From Myxococcales bacterium (GTDB taxonomy: Bacteria; Myxococcota_C; UBA6777), in assembly GCA_020632975.1 (NCBI GenBank), contig JACKEL010000012.1, forward strand, positions 1-64,000: a stretch of DNA of 64,000 nt, given 5' to 3'. Below are positions 44,028-52,545 of the stretch, piece after piece. The stretch's first letter is position 1; every line of letters starts with the position of its first letter. The position numbers and the translations under genes were made by a program. The notes beneath the pieces were generated by a model. That model was given only the letters and a program-made list of their open reading frames with translations. It ran no database searches and was not told the DNA's origin.

Positions 44028-44927
44028 TTAGAAGCAGAAAAGTTTGTCGCCTTCAGTGATCTTTGGATTCTCTTTGCACTTGTGATCGCTCACGATCTTC
44101 GTGCAGTCGGGGTGATCTGTACAAGGCGTCATACAAACTTTCACAGGGTTACCAGAGTTGTCTTGCGCGTTGGGGTGGGGAACGCACTTGGCATTTCCAA
44201 CACACTGCGTTTCACATCCATCCCAACAGGTGCCAAAGCTTCCGTTTTGGCTTCCCAAGAGGCGAACCATACCATCTGCACAGATGCTTCCTTGGTCAAA
44301 GCTGTAGCTTGCGCCACTTTGAGCGACCTTCTTCATACAAACATCGTAGCCTTCTGCAAAGTCTTCAGCCTTGACGCAAATCTCGTCAGCATCGCAGCCT
44401 TTGCCACAAGCTTTCCAACAGTAGTTTGTGGTTCCACCTTTGTAGGTAAGGCACTCAAGACCCGCTTGGCACTTTCCTAACGGGCACTCTGCATATTTAC
44501 CTGGAAGGTTCTCGCGTTGTCCAACGATGCATTTGCTGTCTTCGCACTTTTCATCTGCGCGACAGTCTTCGTTTGAGTCGCATGCGGGTACACATGCGCT
44601 AGAGCGACATTCCACTTTGGCGCGATCTTTAAACTCATCGAGCTTTTTGCAGTCATCTGCATTGTTGCATCCTGCACGGCATGTAAAGGCTGCGGTATCA
44701 CAAACCTCGCCAGTTGCGCAGTTTTCGCTCTTTAGACATTGGACGCACTTTTCAGCGTTCTTATCGCAGACTTTGTTTTTGGTTTCATTGGCGCAGTCGG
44801 TGTCCGCGGAGCAGCTTCCACTATTGGTGGCAGCGGGACAACCGGGCATAAAAACAACCCCCAACAACAAAGCGCAGGCGGCGCTTGCTCGCATCAGTTG
44901 ACGTACCCAAAGATGCTTTGTTGACAT
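44028..44927 (-). CDS. Cys-rich lipoprotein
   Basis: A 299-residue exported protein. The signal ends in 'VVFMPGC' (lipobox). The mature chain is built of short Cys modules ('GSCSADTDCANETKNKVCD', 'ENCATGEVCD', 'EDCRADEKCEDSKC') like those of other secreted Cys proteins in this window. ATG 44927 with GGAGGAAG is clear. The function is unknown; adhesion or protease protection are possibilities. It is the most upstream gene of this minus-strand block. Confidence 0.8.
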   Translation of the reverse strand: MSTKHLWVRQLMRASAACALLLGVVFMPGCPAATNSGSCSADTDCANETKNKVCDKNAEKCVQCLKSENCATGEVCDTAAFTCRAGCNNADDCKKLDEFKDRAKVECRSSACVPACDSNEDCRADEKCEDSKCIVGQRENLPGKYAECPLGKCQAGLECLTYKGGTTNYCWKACGKGCDADEICVKAEDFAEGYDVCMKKVAQSGASYSFDQGSICADGMVRLLGSQNGSFGTCWDGCETQCVGNAKCVPHPNAQDNSGNPVKVCMTPCTDHPDCTKIVSDHKCKENPKITEGDKLFCF

Positions 44928-45063
44928 CGAATCTTCCTCCAAACATATCCATTCTTGCGTGTTTTTCATTTCGCATGCGCAGGCACTAGGAGCGCTGACG
45001 GGCGTTTTTTCACGATGACAGGCCGCCTAAGATCTTCGCAAACCACCTCAGACTACCCAAGCG

Positions 45064-45101
45064 GATGTTGAAAAGTCAACATCTTGATCGACTGTGATCA
45101 A
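45064..45101. promoter_or_regulatory. Two adjoining palindromes in a 400-base gap
   Basis: GATGTTGA/TCAACATC (loop AAAG) at 45064-45083 is followed directly by TTGATC/GATCAA (loop six) at 45084-45101. The gap 44928-45329 otherwise holds the tRNA promoter and no gene. The sites may control the lipoprotein gene or the tRNA block. Confidence 0.4.
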
Positions 45102-45216
45102 AGACATCTGGCCTTCTCTCTTGTGGGGGAGGGGGATCGACCCGAGGCGCGAAGAAAAAGCTTCAAAAAGAAACGAAGCGATTTCCGTGAGTTGTGGCGA
45201 GGAGACAAAAAACTTG

Positions 45217-45246
45217 TTGACAAGGGCGGCAGGCTTGAGGTATAGC
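45217..45246 (+). promoter_or_regulatory. Promoter for the tRNA-Ser(GCU) block
   Basis: Perfect -35 TTGACA (45217-45222), an 18-base spacer and -10 TATAGC (45241-45246), ending about 85 bases before the tRNA. Confidence 0.7.
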
Positions 45247-45329
45247 CTATCTCGCTTTCGCGGGAGAGTTGAGAAAAAAACTTCCTGTTTCGAACTCGCG
45301 CGGCAGTACTTCGTAAGAGGTACTTATAA

Positions 45330-45419
45330 GGAGAGATGACCGAGTGGCCGAAGGTGCTCGCCTGCTAAGCGGGTGTAGGGCTTAACCCCCTACCGAGGGT
45401 TCGAATCCCTCTCTCTCCG
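45330..45419 (+). tRNA. tRNA-Ser(GCU)
   Basis: A 90-base class II tRNA with acceptor GGAGAGA/TCTCTCC, anticodon loop CTGCTAA (GCU), a long variable arm and G discriminator. CCA is not encoded. It reads AGC/AGU. Confidence 0.95.
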
Positions 45420-45465
45420 AAGAAACCTAGGTTTCTTTATCGAGCACAATCGATACATAATACAT

Positions 45466-45539
45466 GCACCCGTAGCTTAGCTGGATAGAGCGTCGGACTA
45501 CGAATCCGAAGGTCGGTGGTTCGAATCCTCCCGGGTGCG
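45466..45539 (+). tRNA. tRNA-Arg(ACG)
   Basis: A 74-base cloverleaf with acceptor GCACCCG/CGGGTGC, anticodon loop CTACGAA (ACG) and G discriminator. A34 must be converted to inosine by TadA, which is encoded directly downstream. Confidence 0.95.
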
Positions 45540-45544
45540 CAACG

Positions 45545-45568
45545 AACCCCGCAATAGCGGGGTTTTTT
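45545..45568 (+). terminator. Intrinsic terminator after tRNA-Arg
   Basis: An eight-base perfect stem AACCCCGC/GCGGGGTT with an AATA loop, and a T run (45563-45568) that overlaps the end of the stem. It ends six bases before the tadA start. Confidence 0.85.
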
Positions 45569-45573
45569 GTGTG

Positions 45574-46047
45574 ATGCACGTACAAGACAGGCAGTGGATG
45601 GAGTTGGCGCTTCGCGAAGCTGCTGAAGCTGCCCTCCACAGCGAAGTTCCTGTCGGTTGTGTCATCGTCCTTGATCAACAGATTATTGGGCGTGCACACA
45701 ATCTTCGAGAAACCCTCGCCGATCCCACTGCACATGCCGAGATCCTCGCGCTGCAACAAGCTGCAAAAAACATCGGACAATGGCGACTTTCTGGAGCAAG
45801 CGTTTACGTTACTCTAGAGCCTTGTCCTATGTGCACAGGCGCCTTGATCAACGCGCGGATCGATCGTCTTGTCTTTGGTTGTTCCGATCCCAAAGCCGGT
45901 TGTTGTGGAACACTCCACCAACTTGCACAGGATGCTGGTTTCAATCATCAATTTGACATCACCAGCGGTGTTTGTGCCGAAGAGTCTGCAGCGTTGTTAC
46001 GGTCTTTTTTTCGCGCACGGCGTAAGAAAAAGCCCAAAACATCCTGA
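45574..46047 (+). CDS. tadA: tRNA adenosine(34) deaminase
   Basis: A 157-residue zinc deaminase. 'TAHAEILALQQAAKNIG' (zinc His, catalytic Glu) and 'TLEPCPMCTGALINAR' (two zinc Cys) are complete. It converts A34 to inosine in tRNA-Arg(ACG). The ATG at 45574 fits the family N-terminus ('WMELALREAAEA'), but the ribosome site is poor and a terminator lies just before it, so expression may depend on read-through. Serine tRNA genes and 4.5S RNA follow. Confidence 0.93.
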   Translation: MHVQDRQWMELALREAAEAALHSEVPVGCVIVLDQQIIGRAHNLRETLADPTAHAEILALQQAAKNIGQWRLSGASVYVTLEPCPMCTGALINARIDRLVFGCSDPKAGCCGTLHQLAQDAGFNHQFDITSGVCAEESAALLRSFFRARRKKKPKTS

Positions 46048-46054
46048 AGCTCAA

Positions 46055-46142
<88 letters not shown>

Positions 46143-46176
46143 AACGTGTTTGCACGTTTCCCAGATCGACCACTGC

Positions 46177-46266
<90 letters not shown>

Positions 46267-46287
46267 CAAAATATGGATCTCGCTTAT

Positions 46288-46388
<101 letters not shown>

Positions 46389-46658
46389 ACCCATTTCAGC
46401 CCCTTCTTTTTCACTTTCCTTTCCAAAAATCCCAAACATACTTTCCCCTCCCATGATGTTTTGAGATGCTTTGTGTCTCGATATGACAGGCTGTTGTGGC
46501 AAAACAACATCCCACAAACCTACCGCAATCCTCCAACATACCTGCATAAAAAGATTTCTTGAATCAAGCGATTAGGGAGGTGGGGCTTGCGTCGAGGTGC
46601 TGGATCGGTATCTATGGGGGCGCAACAAAGAAGCTTTTGAGAAGATAGGTGGAGACGG

Positions 46659-48857
46659 ATGTCGTATCTGGTTCTAGCGCGAAAGTGGCGACCGCAACGT
46701 TTTAGTGAAGTGATCGCGCAACCTCACGTTGTGCAAGCACTGCAAAATGCGATCAAGTTGGATCGCTTACCTCATGCGTTGCTTTTGACGGGCTCTCGTG
46801 GGGTAGGGAAGACCACGATCGCACGTTTGGTTGCTAAGACAGTGAACTGCCTTAAAGAAGATCGCGAAGAACTCGAACCCTGTAACGTCTGCGAGATGTG
46901 CAAAGAGATCACAGAAGGCCGATCGGTCGATGTGATCGAGATCGATGGTGCATCCAACCGCTCCATCGACGATATCCGCGAGCTACGCGACAACGTCCAG
47001 TACACACCCACCAAAGGTCAGCGCAAAGTCCACATCATCGACGAAGTCCACATGTTGACGCGCGAAGCTTTTAACGCTTTGCTCAAGACCCTCGAAGAAC
47101 CACCTCCCCACGTGATGTTTATCTTCGCAACCACCGAACCCCACAAGATCCCCGTGACGATCTTGTCGCGTTGCCAACGGTTCGACTTTAAACGTATCCC
47201 CACCACTGTGTTGCGTGATCACTTGCGGCGGATCTCCAGCGCTGAAAAAGTACGACTCAGCGACACTGCGTTGGCGATGGTGGCACGTGCTGCCCAAGGG
47301 GGCGCACGTGATGCGATGAGTTTGATGGATCAGGTGATCGCTTTTGGTGGAGAAGCACCCGAAGACGAAGCTGTGGCCCAAGCCATCGGCGTTGTCAACC
47401 GACAGATCTTGATGCATATCGGGCGGGCTTTGCTTCAAAAAGATGCCGCAGAGTGTCTGCGGGCCATCGATGAACTTTTTCATTACGCTTACGATCTTCG
47501 ACAGTTTACACAAGAACTGGCTGCCTTTTTGCGCGATATGATGGTCGTGCGGATCTGTGATGATCCCGATGGCATCGTCGATTTGACCGAAGATGAGTTT
47601 ATACAGATGCGCGCACTCGTTCATGACGAAGAACCAGAGCGCATCCAACAGATCTTTCGTATCTTGACCCAAGCTGCCGAAGAGATCGCACAGTCCAACC
47701 ATCCGCGTTTGTTGCTTGAGATGACGCTGATCCGCATGGCTCGCGTTGAACCTGTCCGTCCCTTTGAGGATCTGATCTCGCAACTCTCTTCCATGGAAAG
47801 TCGTTTGGTTGGTTTGGCCCAAGACAATCCCGCTTTGATGCAGCTCCATTCGCATCCAGCGAGCGCGTCCTACACCGCTCCACAAGCCGCTGCACCCCAA
47901 GCTGGCCCCCCTCTTCATGATGCGATCGCCTCCTTGGGAGCGACCTTTCAGCGTTCTTTGCAGACAGCGACAACGACCCCCCAGCAACCTTCGGCTCCAA
48001 GTCCGTCGCAAGCTCCCGCCAAAGAACCCTCTCCTTTTTCGCAAGATCCCGCAGCTTCGACGCCAACGCAAGATGCATCTCCAAATCCACCTGCAAAAGC
48101 ACCTCCTCCAGAGCGTCATGAGGAGGCCAAGCCCACCTCGGCTTTTGGTGATGACTATCTCGCCGCTACCACCGAACGTAGCGAAAGAGAGGTGCCGCCA
48201 AAAAAGGAGATCCCCACGCCCCCTAAACAAGAGGTGGCGCGGTCTTCTTCTCCTTCGCAAGAAAAGCCGTCTGCACCCGTGGCTTCGGCTCCTTCGCCCT
48301 CGCAAGGGGCTCCTTTGGCAACGCAAGGGGCTTCTTCGCCAAACAAAAGCTACGTGAATGGCGAAAGCGCACAGAAAAAAGCACCCGTACAAAAAGCGCC
48401 CAGACAAGATGGGGGATTCGATCTGAACGATTGGTCCAAGACTGTCGATGCCCTTTCAAAAGAAGAGGGGATGGCCTTTTTGGCGGGGTCGTTGCGTTCG
48501 ATGCCTTATCGACAAGAAGGGGAGACGCTTTCTCTTGCCTATCCACGGGGATTTGTGCGTGAACTTGATGAGACCAAGCGCCAGATCGTCGAGCGGTGTT
48601 TGCGTGGTTTGGGGTGGCCCTATTCAGTGCGCTTTGTCAAAGTCGATGATGAGACACTGGATCAGTTTGAGCCTTGTCTCGAACAAGCGAGAGTTTTGCG
48701 TGATCAAGCGCGCCAAGATGCCCTCGAATCAGAGGTGCGTCAGCATGAGGCGATGCGTGCGGTGTTTCGGGCGATTCCGGGGGCAGAGATCGTGCGCGTG
48801 ACGCCTTTGACTGTAGAAGAGCAAGAGAAAAGCGACGAAGAGGAAAGCGATGCTTAG
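46659..48857 (+). CDS. dnaX: DNA polymerase III tau subunit (and gamma by frameshift)
   Basis: A 732-residue clamp-loader ATPase. Walker A 'GSRGVGKTT', the zinc module 'CNVCEMCKE', 'HIIDEVHML' and 'ATTEPHKIPVTILSRCQRFDF' (sensor and SRC motif) are present. A Pro/Ala-rich linker (about 400-590) joins a C-terminal domain that should bind polymerase and helicase. Within the linker at 48200-48206 lies the slippery site A AAA AAG, which would give a 522-residue gamma form. The start has GGTGGAG upstream. Confidence 0.96.
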   Translation: MSYLVLARKWRPQRFSEVIAQPHVVQALQNAIKLDRLPHALLLTGSRGVGKTTIARLVAKTVNCLKEDREELEPCNVCEMCKEITEGRSVDVIEIDGASNRSIDDIRELRDNVQYTPTKGQRKVHIIDEVHMLTREAFNALLKTLEEPPPHVMFIFATTEPHKIPVTILSRCQRFDFKRIPTTVLRDHLRRISSAEKVRLSDTALAMVARAAQGGARDAMSLMDQVIAFGGEAPEDEAVAQAIGVVNRQILMHIGRALLQKDAAECLRAIDELFHYAYDLRQFTQELAAFLRDMMVVRICDDPDGIVDLTEDEFIQMRALVHDEEPERIQQIFRILTQAAEEIAQSNHPRLLLEMTLIRMARVEPVRPFEDLISQLSSMESRLVGLAQDNPALMQLHSHPASASYTAPQAAAPQAGPPLHDAIASLGATFQRSLQTATTTPQQPSAPSPSQAPAKEPSPFSQDPAASTPTQDASPNPPAKAPPPERHEEAKPTSAFGDDYLAATTERSEREVPPKKEIPTPPKQEVARSSSPSQEKPSAPVASAPSPSQGAPLATQGASSPNKSYVNGESAQKKAPVQKAPRQDGGFDLNDWSKTVDALSKEEGMAFLAGSLRSMPYRQEGETLSLAYPRGFVRELDETKRQIVERCLRGLGWPYSVRFVKVDDETLDQFEPCLEQARVLRDQARQDALESEVRQHEAMRAVFRAIPGAEIVRVTPLTVEEQEKSDEEESDA
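48190..48242 (+). promoter_or_regulatory. Programmed -1 frameshift signal in dnaX
   Basis: Slippery A AAA AAG (48200-48206) in the zero frame (CCA AAA AAG). An SD-like AGAGAGG lies about seven bases before it. A stem-loop starts seven bases after it (48214-48223 with 48233-48242; eight of ten pairs). In the -1 frame a TAA stop follows six codons later (48224-48226), inside the loop. This is the three-part arrangement known from E. coli dnaX. Confidence 0.85.
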
Positions 48858-48901
48858 CTTTGCCTTGCGGTTTGTCCTACCCAGTGTTAAGTTTTGGCGG
48901 C

Positions 48902-48928
48902 TTGGGGCTTGAGGCCCCAGTCTTTTTT
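48902..48928 (+). terminator. Possible terminator between dnaX and ybaB
   Basis: A stem of six pairs (TGGGGC/GCCCCA) with a five-base loop, then TCTTTTTTG. It would reduce read-through from dnaX into ybaB-recR. Confidence 0.5.
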
Positions 48929-48991
48929 GAAAACCCATCGAATCCAACGGATGTTCGCATCCTATTCATAAAGCATGTGAAGGAGAGCCCC

Positions 48992-49315
48992 ATGAAAGGC
49001 GGAATGCAACAGTTGATGAAGCAAGCGCAGCAAATGCAAAAAAGAATGGAAAAGCTGCAAGAAGAATTGGAAGAGTTGCAAGTCGAAGCCAGCGCTGGCG
49101 GCGGGATGGTGACTGCGCATGTCAACGGAAAGAAACGCCTTGTGAAGCTTGATATCGACAAAGACGTCGTTGATCCCAACGATGTTGAGATGCTTCAAGA
49201 CTTGATCGTTGCTGCGGTCAACGAAGCGGTTCGTCTCGCTGAAGAAAAACACCAAGAAGAGATGGGCAAGATCGTTCCGACTGGCATGATGGGCGGTTTG
49301 GGTGGACTCTTTTAA
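48992..49315 (+). CDS. ybaB: YbaB/EbfC nucleoid-associated protein
   Basis: A 107-residue DNA-binding dimer. 'MKQAQQMQKRMEKLQEEL' is the helical dimer arm, 'GGGMVTAHVNGKKRLVKLDI' the beta sheet, and 'LIVAAVNEAVRLAEEK' the second helix. ATG 48992 has AAGGAG; the stop overlaps the recR start by one base (TAATG). The dnaX-ybaB-recR order is widespread. Confidence 0.95.
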   Translation: MKGGMQQLMKQAQQMQKRMEKLQEELEELQVEASAGGGMVTAHVNGKKRLVKLDIDKDVVDPNDVEMLQDLIVAAVNEAVRLAEEKHQEEMGKIVPTGMMGGLGGLF

Positions 49316-49908
49316 TGAATGATCCAATCCTGCATCTCATTCGTTTGTTGACGCGTTTGCCCGGTGTGGGGGAGCGTTCGGCGACGCGCATCGTCTTTTC
49401 TTTGTTGGCAGGTGATCGCGATCTTGCGCGTGAACTTTCCACGGCCATTCACGATGTCGCCGAAAATGTCCACTTGTGTTCTCAGTGTTGCAATCTCACA
49501 CAAGAAGATCCTTGCGTGATCTGCGCGGATACACGAAGAGAACAGGATGTGATCTGTGTGGTCGAGACGGTACCTGATATGATGGCCGTTGAGCGATCAA
49601 AGGCTTATCATGGGCGTTATCATATCTTGCATGGTGCGCTAGCACCGCTCGAAGGTGTGACGCCCGAAAAACTTAAAGTGCGTGAGCTTCTTCAGCGGCT
49701 CCAAACCAGCGATGTGCGCGAACTGATCTTGGCGACCAATCCCACTGTAGAAGGGGAGTCCACCGCCTTGTATCTACGCAAGTTGCTTGCTGCTGTTCCT
49801 GGTTTGCGGATCACACGGATCGCGACAGGGATCCCCAAAGGTGGCGATCTCGAATTCATTGATCGTGCGACCCTAGCCCAAGCTCTTGAAGCGCGACGTG
49901 AGATTTAA
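49315..49908 (+). CDS. recR: Recombination protein RecR
   Basis: A 197-residue protein. The HhH motif 'LTRLPGVGERSATRIVF', the zinc finger 'CSQCCNLTQEDPCVIC' and the Toprim domain 'ICVVETVPDMMAVE', 'ATNPTVEGESTALYL' are all in place. It works with RecFO in gap repair. It is the last gene of the dnaX block. Confidence 0.97.
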   Translation: MNDPILHLIRLLTRLPGVGERSATRIVFSLLAGDRDLARELSTAIHDVAENVHLCSQCCNLTQEDPCVICADTRREQDVICVVETVPDMMAVERSKAYHGRYHILHGALAPLEGVTPEKLKVRELLQRLQTSDVRELILATNPTVEGESTALYLRKLLAAVPGLRITRIATGIPKGGDLEFIDRATLAQALEARREI

Positions 49909-49976
49909 ACGCCCTACATCCCTTTTAAAAGAGTACTTGTTTCTCGTGGATTCATCTGTTGTTTTGAGATCTGCGC

Positions 49977-50004
49977 TTGACCCTGTTTGTGTCTTTTGTA
50001 TAAT
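49977..50004 (+). promoter_or_regulatory. Strong promoter upstream of mglBA
   Basis: -35 TTGACC (49977-49982), a 16-base spacer and a perfect -10 TATAAT (49999-50004), about 265 bases before mglB. The 362-base gap holds no gene. Confidence 0.7.
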
Positions 50005-50099
50005 AGGCATCAATTGTGACTCTGCACACAAGACGATCTTGAAACCATCGGATGTTTGTGGGGTTCACGCCTGATCCACGCAATTTCCCTTCAGATGTG

Positions 50100-50128
50100 T
50101 TGTCTCATTGGGTTCTATTTTGTATGAT
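50100..50128 (+). promoter_or_regulatory. Second candidate promoter for mglBA
   Basis: -35 TTGTCT (50100-50105), a 17-base spacer and -10 TATGAT (50123-50128), about 140 bases before mglB. A TGCCTT/AAGGCA hairpin follows at 50154-50171. Confidence 0.5.
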
Positions 50129-50270
50129 GACACATCACCTAAAGCGTGGGATGATGCCTTTTGATAAGGCAAGCACAGAAACGAACAACTTTGACAGGTG
50201 AGCATTGAAACGCAGGCTGCGACAGAGGATAACCCAAGGCGCGGCACAACGCTGGCGGAGGATGGATTAG

Positions 50271-50741
50271 ATGAGCTTCGTGCTACACGAACAGGCGTAC
50301 CGCCAGATCAAGGCGATCACCGATCGACTGACCCGCGATGCCAACGCCAAAGTGGTCTTTTTGATCGACAAAAATGGTCTCTTGATCTCTTCCAGCGGTG
50401 ATGTACAAAATTTGGATACCACCTCGCTAGGCTCTCTTGCTGCGGGGAACATCGCTGCAACCACCGGTCTCGCTCAGTTGCTTGGCGAGCGCGAATTCTC
50501 CAACCTCTTTCACGAAGGCGAACGTGACAACATCCACCTCACAATCGTGGATAGCCGCGTGATCCTCGTGCTAATCTTTGACAAGCGCTCTTCGCTTGGT
50601 CTTGTGCGACTCCGTGTGAAGCGCACTTGCGAAGAACTTAAGCGCGTCTTTGATGAGATGGAAAAAGACAACCAGAAAGAAGAAGGCTCGATCTTCGACG
50701 ATATCAGCGAAGACGATATCGACAATCTTTTCGCTGATTGA
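50271..50741 (+). CDS. mglB: MglB, roadblock/LC7 GTPase-activating protein
   Basis: A 156-residue roadblock-domain protein. 'AKVVFLIDKNGLLISSSGD' and 'LGSLAAGNIAATTGLAQLLGE' match MglB, and 'VILVLIFDKRSSLGLVRLRV' ends the fold. The acidic C-terminus (130-156) may contact partners. In Myxococcus MglB stimulates GTP hydrolysis by MglA at the lagging pole. It is followed by mglA after 120 bases holding a CCTATC/GATAGG hairpin (50796-50812). Confidence 0.95.
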   Translation: MSFVLHEQAYRQIKAITDRLTRDANAKVVFLIDKNGLLISSSGDVQNLDTTSLGSLAAGNIAATTGLAQLLGEREFSNLFHEGERDNIHLTIVDSRVILVLIFDKRSSLGLVRLRVKRTCEELKRVFDEMEKDNQKEEGSIFDDISEDDIDNLFAD

Positions 50742-50861
50742 TTCGAGACTTCTTATCCACCAGGAGCGCTCTACGCTGCTTCCATGAGACCCCTATCCAC
50801 CCGATAGGTGGGCATTGAATGAGCCAGAGAGCCAATCTCTCAACCGCTCAAGGAGACCGCG

Positions 50862-51449
50862 ATGTCCTTCATCAACTATTCCTCTCGCGAGATCAACTGT
50901 AAGATCGTTTACTACGGTCCTGGTCTGTGCGGCAAAACGACCAACCTCCAATACATCTACCAAAAAACCAACCCCGATGCGAAAGGGAAGATGATCTCGC
51001 TCGCAACGGAAACAGAACGTACCTTGTTCTTTGACTTCCTTCCCCTTTCTCTCGGTCAGATCCGTGGTTTCAAAACACGTTTCCACCTTTATACTGTCCC
51101 TGGACAGGTCTTCTACGACGCAAGCCGTAAGTTGATCCTCAAAGGTGTGGATGGCGTTGTCTTTGTTGCGGACTCCCAAATCGAGCGGATGGAAGCGAAC
51201 CACGAGAGCCTCGACAACCTGCGAACCAACCTCGCAGAACAAGGTTACGATCTCGACAACATCCCCTTCGTGATCCAGTACAACAAACGCGACCTTCCCA
51301 ACGCGGCCACACCCGAACAACTCCGCGCTGAGTTGAACCCCCGTGGTGTTCCCGACTTCGAAGCTGTCGCTGTAACGGGTAAAGGCGTCTTTGATACGCT
51401 CAAAGCTACCGCCAAACTGGTTCTTACGCACCTCAAGCGTGGGACCTGA
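50862..51449 (+). CDS. mglA: MglA, Ras-like polarity GTPase
   Basis: A 195-residue small GTPase. The P-loop GPGLCGKT (19-26), 'TVPGQ' in place of DTAGQ (an MglA trait) and NKRDLP are clear. It sets the leading pole and drives gliding or type IV pilus motility in myxobacteria. The AAGGAG site is eight bases from the ATG. It is paired with MglB upstream. Confidence 0.97.
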   Translation: MSFINYSSREINCKIVYYGPGLCGKTTNLQYIYQKTNPDAKGKMISLATETERTLFFDFLPLSLGQIRGFKTRFHLYTVPGQVFYDASRKLILKGVDGVVFVADSQIERMEANHESLDNLRTNLAEQGYDLDNIPFVIQYNKRDLPNAATPEQLRAELNPRGVPDFEAVAVTGKGVFDTLKATAKLVLTHLKRGT

Positions 51450-51554
51450 TCCCTCCCTTTCAAAAACGCAACCTCGCTTCACGCTCTCATTGTTCGTTGT
51501 CTGCTTTCCCGCGTTTTTGTTTTAGACGGTCTCCAAAAATCCGGGTAATCGGGC

Positions 51555-52466
51555 TTATTCGTTCGGTCGTGTCGATGCTTTTGTGATCAAAAGATAAAGA
51601 GGCGTTGCGTCCATCCCTCGAATCCCCTCCCATCGCTTTTCTTTTGTGCGTACCGCCCATTGTACGCTCCCCCCTCCATCCAAGTTTAAACCTGCATGAC
51701 ATCCAAGCCCCCCTCGGGCTGTGGGTTGGCTCATCAACAAGCCTAGCTCGTAGTAGCTCAGTCCGTTGAGGTAGCCCTCTGTCGCCATCAAGAGCAGATG
51801 TCCTTGTTTATCAAGGCATAATGCGCTTCGGCGATCTACTTTCCAGCTGTATTTTTGCAACAGACGTCGCTTGCCTTGGTACACCAAAAGCGGAGAGGAC
51901 TGGAAGGCTTCATAGCTATCTTTGTGTTGGAAGCCTTTGCCTGGACGTATCGACAAACGCTGCGGCTTTTGGATGAGGAAAACCCCATCAATCGTTCGTT
52001 TGTGTAGGTGAGCGTTGACTATTTGTCCCTCTTGTTTGAAGAGTCCAAGTGGGCGGCGTTCTGGATCAAAGAGACCTCCGTTGATCGCGACGAGGGCGTC
52101 TGTGTTTTCCATGATCCAGCCGATGCGTTGGGGCTTTCCGTACCAGAGTTTGATCTTGTAGCGTTGTGGGTCCAAACGCACGAGACGCAGATGGATCTTG
52201 CTCCAATGATCTTTGCGGCGAAAGCTCATGCGTCGCTTCCACAAGGCAGGCGCGATCTTTTGCCACTTTCCACCTTGGAGCAACAACAGCGGCCCTTTGT
52301 CGCCAAGTCGCGCAAAGTGTTTCTTTTCCACCCATCGCAAGGGCTTTAAGACATAGCTAGGTGCCACCACCAACAACACCGCGATCACCAGACCCAAAGC
52401 GATCAGGAGCTTGACCAACCACGGAAAAGTACGTGATGACTTGGACTTGCTGGCTTGGCGTTGCAT
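51555..52466 (-). CDS. NAGPA-type phosphodiester glycosidase domain protein
   Basis: A 303-residue membrane-anchored protein. One N-terminal helix (about 18-40) leads to the domain with 'DALVAINGGLFDPERRPLG', 'VDRRSALCLDKQGHLLL' and 'GLNLDGGGSVQWAV'. The family (DUF2233/NAGPA) is tied to exopolysaccharide or cell-wall glycan turnover. ATG 52466 has AAAGGAAA. It lies 80 bases downstream of the phosphatase gene and is probably in its operon. Confidence 0.88.
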   Translation of the reverse strand: MQRQASKSKSSRTFPWLVKLLIALGLVIAVLLVVAPSYVLKPLRWVEKKHFARLGDKGPLLLLQGGKWQKIAPALWKRRMSFRRKDHWSKIHLRLVRLDPQRYKIKLWYGKPQRIGWIMENTDALVAINGGLFDPERRPLGLFKQEGQIVNAHLHKRTIDGVFLIQKPQRLSIRPGKGFQHKDSYEAFQSSPLLVYQGKRRLLQKYSWKVDRRSALCLDKQGHLLLMATEGYLNGLSYYELGLLMSQPTARGGLGCHAGLNLDGGGSVQWAVRTKEKRWEGIRGMDATPLYLLITKASTRPNE

Positions 52467-52545
52467 GGTGTGTTTCCTTTTGCGTGTCAGATCTTCTAAC
52501 GATGCGTGGCTTTTTAGGCGCATCGAATCACACAAAGACGATGGA

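Noticed and set aside
46983..48407. 474-codon open frame on the minus strand
   Set aside because: Antisense to dnaX; its Arg/Cys-rich content mirrors the Pro/Ala linker on the other strand.
49886..50074. Small gene between recR and mglB
   Set aside because: A 62-codon frame overlapping the recR end and the mglBA promoter; no ribosome site or conserved feature.
50750..50812. DnaA box cluster or origin
   Set aside because: Two DnaA-box-like strings near mglB-mglA and two in the rplU palindrome, each with a mismatch; too few and no dnaA, dnaN or AT-rich unwinding region.
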